In this document: positions 58,009 through 64,000 of the stretch, piece by piece
Layout: each line of letters starts with the position of its first letter
Numbering within the stretch: the first letter of the stretch is position 1
Assembly (NCBI RefSeq): GCF_009795805.1
Contig: NZ_WTEY01000005.1
Span: 62,001-126,000 of the forward strand
Length of the DNA: 64,000 nt
Direction: 5' to 3'
Source of the DNA: Gilliamella sp. Pra-s52
GTDB taxonomy: Bacteria; Pseudomonadota; Gammaproteobacteria; Enterobacterales; Orbaceae
Program-made: the position numbers and the translations under genes
The notes under the pieces: model-generated
What the model saw: only the letters and a program-made list of their open reading frames with translations
What the model was told of the DNA's origin: nothing
Databases searched by the model: none

Positions 58009-59019
58009 TTATTCATCTTTAGTTAATGTTGCAACCATTACCGCTTTAATGGTGTGCAGGCGATTTTCTGCTTCATCAAAAACAATACTGTGCTTAGATT
58101 CAAACACCTCATTAGTCACTTCAAGTCCATTGGTTAAACCATATTGAGCAGCCATTTGTTTACCAACAGTAGTATTCATATCATGAAAGGCAGGTAAACA
58201 GTGCATAAATTTGACATTTGGATTATTGGTGAGTTTGATTACATTTTCATTTACTTGATAAGGCGTTAATAATTTAACCCGCTCATCCCAAACCTCTTTA
58301 GGTTCACCCATTGATACCCACACATCAGTATATAAAAAGTCGATATTTTTAACCCCTTCAGTAACATTTTCGGTTAAGATGATTTTGGCACCTGTCGTTT
58401 TCGCAATTTCTTGACATTTTTGTACCAGTTCAGCTTCGGGTTGGCAAGCTTTTGGCGCTACAAGACGAATTTCCATTCCCATTAACGCAGCGCCTTCCAT
58501 TAATGAATTTCCCATGTTATTATGGGCATCGCCTAAATAAGCAAACTTAACAGTTTTTAATTCACGTTGGCCGACGTGTTCTTTCATGGTCATAAAGTCA
58601 GCTAAAATTTGGGTTGGATGTGCTTCGGTAGTTAAACCATTCCAAACAGGGACTCCAGAATATTTTGCTAAGGTTTCAACGATCTCTTGGCCATAACCAC
58701 GATATTCAATACCGTCATACATTCGGCCAAGTACTCGAGCGGTATCAGCAATTGACTCTTTATGCCCAATTTGACTACCACTTGGTCCTAAATAGGTAAC
58801 TTGAGCCCCTTGGTCAAAAGCGCCCACTTCAAAAGCACAACGAGTACGGGTAGAGTCTTTCTCAAAGATAAGCGCAATATTTTTACCTATCAGATGTTTT
58901 TTTTCATTGCCTTGTTGTTTAGCTTGTTTTAATTCAATAGCAAGATCAATTAATTGATTAATTTCGGTAGGGGTAAAATCAAGTAACCGTAAAAAATGGC
59001 GCTGATAAAAACCGTGCAT
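58009..59019 (-). CDS. argF: Ornithine carbamoyltransferase ArgF/ArgI
   Basis: A 336-aa arginine-synthesis enzyme that makes citrulline from ornithine and carbamoyl phosphate. Carbamoyl-phosphate loop [26 protein letters not shown], ornithine site DVWVSMGEP and [10 protein letters not shown]. Divergent from carAB, which supplies its carbamoyl phosphate; both sides carry ARG-box-like sequences. Confidence 0.95.
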   Translation of the reverse strand: MHGFYQRHFLRLLDFTPTEINQLIDLAIELKQAKQQGNEKKHLIGKNIALIFEKDSTRTRCAFEVGAFDQGAQVTYLGPSGSQIGHKESIADTARVLGRMYDGIEYRGYGQEIVETLAKYSGVPVWNGLTTEAHPTQILADFMTMKEHVGQRELKTVKFAYLGDAHNNMGNSLMEGAALMGMEIRLVAPKACQPEAELVQKCQEIAKTTGAKIILTENVTEGVKNIDFLYTDVWVSMGEPKEVWDERVKLLTPYQVNENVIKLTNNPNVKFMHCLPAFHDMNTTVGKQMAAQYGLTNGLEVTNEVFESKHSIVFDEAENRLHTIKAVMVATLTKDE

Positions 59020-59061
59020 GATAAGCTCCTAAATGACGACAAATATTTACATGATTCTATT

Positions 59062-59075
59062 TGAATAATTATGCA
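59062..59075. promoter_or_regulatory. ARG-box-like site upstream of argF
   Basis: TGAATAATTATGCA matches the ArgR consensus TGAAT-w4-ATTCA at all but one position, 43 nt upstream of the argF start. A second tandem box is not clear. Confidence 0.6.
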
Positions 59076-59236
59076 AACTCAAGCTAAACATGATAATAGA
59101 GATAATATTTTGTTTATTTCAGTCATAACGTCTCAAAAATTAGACATTATTATCTATTTATTTTTTATGATATTGCTTTTTTTGTTTAAAAAATTGTAAT
59201 AAAATGCTTAAATATTGTCTATTGCAAACAAGTATA

Positions 59237-59275
59237 ATTGTTTTTTTATTCATTTATAATGATTTTTTATTCAAA
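59237..59275. promoter_or_regulatory. Tandem ARG boxes upstream of carA
   Basis: Two cores, TGTTTTTTTATTCA (59239-59252, 12 of 14) and TGATTTTTTATTCA (59260-59273, 13 of 14). Their 7-nt core spacing equals two 18-bp boxes separated by 3 bp, the arrangement ArgR hexamers bind. They end 16 nt before the carA start, so repression by ArgR with arginine is likely. Confidence 0.65.
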
Positions 59276-59290
59276 AAGGCCTTTTAAATC

Positions 59291-60451
59291 ATGCGAACTT
59301 ATGCCCTCCTTATGTTACAAGATGGTTCACAATTTGTTGGTAAGTCAATTGGTGCTGACGGACAAGCTGTTGGTGAGGTAGTGTTTAATACATCAATGAC
59401 CGGTTACCAAGAGATTCTTACAGATCCTTCTTATTGCGAGCAATTGGTGACATTAACTTATCCACATATTGGTAATGTTGGCACTAACAATGAAGATGCC
59501 GAGTCAGAGCAAGTTTATGCAAAAGGGCTAATCATTCGTGACTTACCATTATTATCTAGTAATTATCGAAATGAACTCGATCTTTCTAGCTATTTAAAAA
59601 AACATAATGTAGTTGCCATTGCTGATATTGATACACGTCATTTAACACGTATTCTGCGTGAAAAAGGTGCACAACATGGTGTGATTATAACGGCAAAAGA
59701 TAAACAATCCTTGTTAGCAAAAGCCGCGGATGCTAAGCAACAGGCAATAAATTTTAAAGGATTAAATGGACTTGATTTAGCCAAAGTTGTAACTTGCTCT
59801 AATAGTTATAGATGGACTCAAGGTTTATGGACAAGACAAAATGAACACAAAAATTCAAAATTAGAAAATGAACTACCTTACCATGTTGTTGCCTATGATT
59901 TTGGTGTAAAACATAATATTTTACGAATGTTAGTTGAACGTGGTTGTCAATTAACTGTCGTACCGGCAAAAACAACGGCAGACGAAGTAATCGCATTAAA
60001 TCCTGATGGGATTTTCTTGTCTAATGGCCCCGGTGATCCTGCACCATGCACTTATGCCATTGATGCCATTAAGCAGTTTTTAAATACAAATATTCCTATT
60101 TTTGGTATTTGCTTAGGGCATCAACTTCTTGCGCTTGCTTGTGGTGCTAGAACTATCAAAATGAAGTTTGGTCATCATGGTGGTAATCATCCAGTTAAAG
60201 ATCTAGAAAATAAGAAGGTGATGATCACGGCACAAAATCATGGTTTTGCGGTAGATGAAGCAAGTTTACCTGCTCATTTACGAGCGACACATAAATCACT
60301 GTTCGATGGCTCATTGCAAGGTATTCACCACAACAAAAAACCAGCTTTTAGTTTTCAAGGTCATCCTGAAGCTAGTCCTGGACCTCATGATGCCGCACCT
60401 CTTTTTGATCACTTTATTGAGTTAATTAAAATTTATAAGCAGGAGCAATAA
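59291..60451 (+). CDS. carA: Carbamoyl-phosphate synthase small subunit CarA
   Basis: A 386-aa glutaminase subunit that feeds ammonia to CarB. N-terminal [22 protein letters not shown]; class I amidotransferase domain with Cys in [15 protein letters not shown] and the His/Glu pair in [14 protein letters not shown]. carB starts 2 nt after its stop. Confidence 0.97.
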   Translation: MRTYALLMLQDGSQFVGKSIGADGQAVGEVVFNTSMTGYQEILTDPSYCEQLVTLTYPHIGNVGTNNEDAESEQVYAKGLIIRDLPLLSSNYRNELDLSSYLKKHNVVAIADIDTRHLTRILREKGAQHGVIITAKDKQSLLAKAADAKQQAINFKGLNGLDLAKVVTCSNSYRWTQGLWTRQNEHKNSKLENELPYHVVAYDFGVKHNILRMLVERGCQLTVVPAKTTADEVIALNPDGIFLSNGPGDPAPCTYAIDAIKQFLNTNIPIFGICLGHQLLALACGARTIKMKFGHHGGNHPVKDLENKKVMITAQNHGFAVDEASLPAHLRATHKSLFDGSLQGIHHNKKPAFSFQGHPEASPGPHDAAPLFDHFIELIKIYKQEQ

Positions 60452-60453
60452 TT

Positions 60454-63400
60454 ATGGCTAAGCGAACAGATATAAAAAGTATACTAATTATTGGCGCAGG
60501 CCCAATTGTTATTGGTCAAGCATGTGAATTTGATTACTCAGGCGCACAAGCTTGTAAAGCCCTGCGTGAAGAAGGTTACAGGGTTATTTTAGTCAATTCA
60601 AATCCAGCAACTATCATGACTGATCCTGAAATGGCTGATGCTACTTATATTGAACCGATTCACTGGACAAGTGTTCGCAAGATTATTGAACAAGAAAGAC
60701 CTGATGCTATTTTACCGACTATGGGCGGGCAAACAGCACTAAATTGCGCCTTAGAGCTTGAAAAACAAGGCGTATTGAAAGAATTTAATGTTGAAATGAT
60801 TGGTGCAAAAGCTGATGCTATTGATAAAGCTGAAGATCGCAAACGCTTTGATGAAGCGATGAAAAAAATCGGACTAGATACCGCACGATCAGGTATTGCA
60901 CATTCACTTAAAGAGGCTTATTCCGTACTTGAACAAGTTGGTTTTCCCTGCATTATTCGTCCGTCATTTACTATGGGCGGAACTGGTGGCGGTATTGCCT
61001 ATAACACTGAAGAATTTGACGAAATTTGTACTCGCGGACTTGATCTCTCGCCAACTAATGAGTTACTGATTGATGAATCGTTGATTGGTTGGAAAGAATA
61101 TGAAATGGAAGTAGTGCGTGATAAAAATGATAACTGCATTATTGTTTGCTCCATTGAAAACTTTGACCCAATGGGAATTCATACTGGCGATTCAATTACG
61201 GTGGCTCCAGCACAAACTTTGACGGATAAAGAATACCAAATTATGCGTAACGCTTCAATTGCGGTTCTGCGTGAAATAGGTGTTGAAACTGGTGGCTCCA
61301 ATGTGCAATTCTCAGTCGATCCTAAAACAGGGCGTTTGATCGTCATTGAAATGAATCCACGGGTATCACGCTCATCAGCCTTAGCTTCGAAAGCAACAGG
61401 ATTCCCAATTGCTAAGATCGCAGCTAAGTTGGCGGTTGGTTATACACTTGACGAATTATCTAACGATATCACAGGGGGGAAAACACCCGCTTCATTTGAA
61501 CCATCAATCGATTATGTTGTAACCAAAATTCCACGCTTTAATTTTGAAAAGTTTGCTGGTTGTAACGACCGTTTAACCACACAAATGAAATCGGTTGGCG
61601 AAGTCATGGCAATTGGGCGAACTTTCCAAGAGTCATTACAAAAAGCCTTACGAGGGCTTGAGGTTGGTGCTTCAGGATTTGATCCTAAAGTTGATGATTA
61701 TACCGATGAAAAAAATATTGCTAAAATTCGCTATGAACTGCAGGAAGCGGGAGCCGATCGCATTTGGTATATTGCTGATGCTTTTAGGGCGGGATTGAGT
61801 TTAGATGAGATATTTACATTAACTAATATAGATCGTTGGTTTTTAGTGCAAATTGAAGAATTAGTTATCATCGAAAATAAATTAAAACAGCAATTATTTG
61901 TTGATCTTGATAAAGAATCGCTGTGGCAATTAAAACGAAAAGGATTTTCAGATATTCGTATTGCAACACTTCTAAATGTTAAAGAACAAGCAGTACGTGA
62001 TTTACGTCATCAATATCAAATTCACCCTGTTTATAAACGTGTTGATACCTGTGCGGCTGAATTTGCAACAGATACCGCTTATCTTTATTCAACCTATGAG
62101 CAAGAGTGTGAAGCTAATCCTCAATTTAGTCGTAAAAAAATTATGATCCTTGGTGGTGGTCCTAATCGGATTGGGCAAGGTATTGAGTTTGATTATTGCT
62201 GTGTACATGCGGCATTGGCACTGCGCGAGGATGGTTATGAGACCATTATGGTTAACTGTAATCCAGAAACGGTTTCAACCGATTACGATACTTCTGACCG
62301 CCTCTATTTTGAGCCAGTTACGCTTGAAGATGTGCTTGAAATTGCACATGTTGAAAAACCAGATGGTGTTGTTGTGCAATACGGTGGGCAAACACCGCTA
62401 AAACTGGCTCGTGCGCTTGAAGCTGCTGGGCTACCAATTATTGGTACCTCACCTGATGCTATAGATAAAGCCGAAGATCGTAAACGCTTTCAAGAAGTCG
62501 TCGATAAACTGGAATTAAAACAACCTGTCAACGCCACAGTGACCGATATTAACGAGGCTGTCATTGAAGCAGAAAAAATAGGTTACCCATTAGTGGTTAG
62601 ACCTTCTTATGTATTAGGTGGTCGAGCAATGGAAATTGTCTATAATGAACAAGATTTAAGGCGTTATTTTAAAACAGCGGTAAGCGAATCAAATAATGCA
62701 CCAGTCTTACTTGATCACTTTTTAGATGATGCAATTGAAGTTGATATTGATGTCATTGCTGATGGTGAGCAAATCCTGATTGGTGGCATTATGGAACATA
62801 TTGAACAAGCAGGCATTCACTCTGGTGATTCTGCTTGCTCACTACCAACCCACACCTTAACTGCAGATATTTTAGACAAACTACGACAACAAGCCAAACA
62901 ATTAGCACTTGAACTCAATGTAAAAGGTTTAATGAATGGGCAATTTGCGGTGAAAGATAATCAAATTTATTTGATCGAAATCAATCCTCGTGCAGCTCGC
63001 ACTGTACCTTTTGTCTCAAAAGCAACGGGTTTACCTCTGGCGAAAATAGCGGCTCGCGTGATGACGGGGCAATCACTTGCCAAGCAAAATGTGACTAAAG
63101 AGGTGATTCCTCCTTATTATTCGGTAAAAGAAGTTGTATTACCGTTTAATAAATTCAGTGGCGTCGACCCAATCTTAGGTCCTGAAATGCGCTCAACGGG
63201 GGAAGTCATGGGAATCGGTAAAACCTTTGCAGAAGCCTTTGCTAAAGCACAACTTGGTAGTTTATCGAATATGAAAAAATCAGGAAAAGCATTATTATCG
63301 GTTCGCGATCAGGATAAAACAAGGCTGTTAGAGGTAGCTAAACGATTAATTAATCATGGGTTTAGTATTGATGCAACTATTGGTACGGCAAAGGTATTAC

Positions 63401-63669
63401 AACAAGCAAATATACCATGCCAAATTGTAAAAAAAGAAAATGAAGGGCGACCAAATATCCATGACCATATAAAAAATGGCGAATATAGCTATATTCTTAA
63501 TACCACTTCTGGACGAGCAGCTATTGAAGCGTCAAAAGTATTACGTCGAAGTGCCATTCAATATAAGGTACATTACGATACCACGATGAATGCTGCTTAT
63601 GCTACAACTGCAGCGCTAAATCACGATCCGGCACAAACTGTAACACCATTACAGCAACTTTATTGCTAA
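60454..63669 (+). CDS. carB: Carbamoyl-phosphate synthase large subunit CarB
   Basis: A 1071-aa synthase with two homologous ATP-grasp halves (~1-400 carboxyphosphate, ~550-930 carbamoyl phosphate), an oligomerisation domain (~401-549) and a C-terminal MGS-like regulatory domain (~931-1071). [43 protein letters not shown] and GGRAMEIVY are visible. Full length. Its product serves both pyrimidine synthesis and the neighbouring argF. Confidence 0.98.
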   Translation: MAKRTDIKSILIIGAGPIVIGQACEFDYSGAQACKALREEGYRVILVNSNPATIMTDPEMADATYIEPIHWTSVRKIIEQERPDAILPTMGGQTALNCALELEKQGVLKEFNVEMIGAKADAIDKAEDRKRFDEAMKKIGLDTARSGIAHSLKEAYSVLEQVGFPCIIRPSFTMGGTGGGIAYNTEEFDEICTRGLDLSPTNELLIDESLIGWKEYEMEVVRDKNDNCIIVCSIENFDPMGIHTGDSITVAPAQTLTDKEYQIMRNASIAVLREIGVETGGSNVQFSVDPKTGRLIVIEMNPRVSRSSALASKATGFPIAKIAAKLAVGYTLDELSNDITGGKTPASFEPSIDYVVTKIPRFNFEKFAGCNDRLTTQMKSVGEVMAIGRTFQESLQKALRGLEVGASGFDPKVDDYTDEKNIAKIRYELQEAGADRIWYIADAFRAGLSLDEIFTLTNIDRWFLVQIEELVIIENKLKQQLFVDLDKESLWQLKRKGFSDIRIATLLNVKEQAVRDLRHQYQIHPVYKRVDTCAAEFATDTAYLYSTYEQECEANPQFSRKKIMILGGGPNRIGQGIEFDYCCVHAALALREDGYETIMVNCNPETVSTDYDTSDRLYFEPVTLEDVLEIAHVEKPDGVVVQYGGQTPLKLARALEAAGLPIIGTSPDAIDKAEDRKRFQEVVDKLELKQPVNATVTDINEAVIEAEKIGYPLVVRPSYVLGGRAMEIVYNEQDLRRYFKTAVSESNNAPVLLDHFLDDAIEVDIDVIADGEQILIGGIMEHIEQAGIHSGDSACSLPTHTLTADILDKLRQQAKQLALELNVKGLMNGQFAVKDNQIYLIEINPRAARTVPFVSKATGLPLAKIAARVMTGQSLAKQNVTKEVIPPYYSVKEVVLPFNKFSGVDPILGPEMRSTGEVMGIGKTFAEAFAKAQLGSLSNMKKSGKALLSVRDQDKTRLLEVAKRLINHGFSIDATIGTAKVLQQANIPCQIVKKENEGRPNIHDHIKNGEYSYILNTTSGRAAIEASKVLRRSAIQYKVHYDTTMNAAYATTAALNHDPAQTVTPLQQLYC

Positions 63670-63679
63670 TCACAAAGAT

Positions 63680-63710
63680 AAAGACGAGCGATGCTCGTCT
63701 TTAAAAATTC
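63680..63710 (+). terminator. Terminator of carAB
   Basis: A 10-bp stem AAAGACGAGC / GCTCGTCTTT with a GAT loop, 10 nt past the carB stop. The T-tract is short. Confidence 0.75.
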
Positions 63711-63834
63711 CATCCACAATATAATAACTTAGAAATCAGGCAATTGTTCTTAATAAACAATAAAATGCTCGTTTTTGATACAGAATAATGTTAATTTATT
63801 TGCTATATTTCAATCAATTTAATTAGTTATTATC

Positions 63835-64000
63835 ATGGATATGATTCATTCTTCTGATCTAAAAACGATCATACATTCCAAGCGTGCCAATATTTATTAT
63901 TTAGAGCATTGCCGTGTTTTGGTTAATGGTGGGCGAGTTGAGTATGTTACTGAGCAAGGTCAACAATCGTTATATTGGAATATCCCAATAGCTAATACTA
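63835..64000 (+). CDS. cas1: CRISPR-associated Cas1, type I-F (N-terminal part)
   Basis: The first 55 codons run off the window: MDMIHSSDLKTIIHSKR, then ANIYYLEHCRVLVNGGRVEYV, then SLYWNIPIANT. These are hallmark N-terminal blocks of type I-F Cas1, the integrase of spacer acquisition. ATG at 63835 begins 165 nt after carB. A cas1-cas2/3 I-F operon and arrays are expected to the right; no repeats are seen within the window. Confidence 0.9.
   Translation, partial: MDMIHSSDLKTIIHSKRANIYYLEHCRVLVNGGRVEYVTEQGQQSLYWNIPIANT

Overview
This window is a low-GC gammaproteobacterial chromosome segment. The housekeeping genes (dpp, groESL, rlmN-pilF, asd, nagBAC/nagE, fabZ-lpxA-lpxB-rnhB, menA-rraA, dprA/def, grpE/nadK, argF/carAB) resemble Enterobacterales and Pasteurellales in sequence and local order, but the AT-richness fits the Orbales (Gilliamella-like insect gut symbionts). 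That assignment is an inference from composition and gene content; no 16S gene is present.

Layout: (1) 1-4920, the dppABCDF dipeptide ABC operon on the minus strand, with dppF cut by the window edge. (2) 5423-21656, a 16.2 kb integrative island inserted in the 3' end of tRNA-Phe and bounded by a 38-bp direct repeat. Its left half is defence cargo: a GNAT/RHH toxin-antitoxin pair and a four-gene operon (DNA methyltransferase, AIPR protein, two paralogous TdeIII-like nucleases) flanked by dead IS30 and IS481 remnants. Its right half is a satellite-like core: a broken ardA, a P4-type integrase, alpA, an orphan lipoprotein, a RadC-type JAMM protein, an EcsC-family protein, small ORFs including a zinc-knuckle protein, two YagK/YfjJ-like replication proteins of which one keeps an HUH motif, and an orphan 321-aa protein with an RHH-like C-terminus. 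(3) 21634-34628, tRNA-Phe, fxsA, the sigma32-controlled groESL, a coiled-coil/Clp-like AAA+ pair with a dead first ATPase site, mntP-pilF-rlmN, a VanY-type peptidase, a two-component system and a tRNA-His/tRNA-Pro pair. (4) 35430-48627, asd, the nag regulon (nagBAC divergent from nagE, with CRP and NagC-like operators between), tusDC without tusB, fkpA, fabZ-lpxAB-rnhB, yiiX and ndh. (5) 48980-63669, an HlyD plus two ABC-2 permeases lacking an ATPase, menA, rraA, dprA, def, grpE/nadK, pgpA, argF and carAB with ARG-box-like sites. (6) 63835-64000, the first 55 codons of a type I-F cas1, so a CRISPR-Cas locus probably starts just beyond the window.

Functional threads: peptide and amino-sugar uptake, envelope biogenesis (lpx, fabZ, fkpA, yiiX), a heat-shock regulon with recognisable sigma32 promoters at groES and grpE, arginine/pyrimidine carbamoyl-phosphate metabolism, and layered anti-phage functions (toxin-antitoxin, the island restriction operon, type I-F CRISPR). 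The strongest candidate for an undescribed system is the overlapping methyltransferase-AIPR-nuclease-nuclease operon at 6777-11925.
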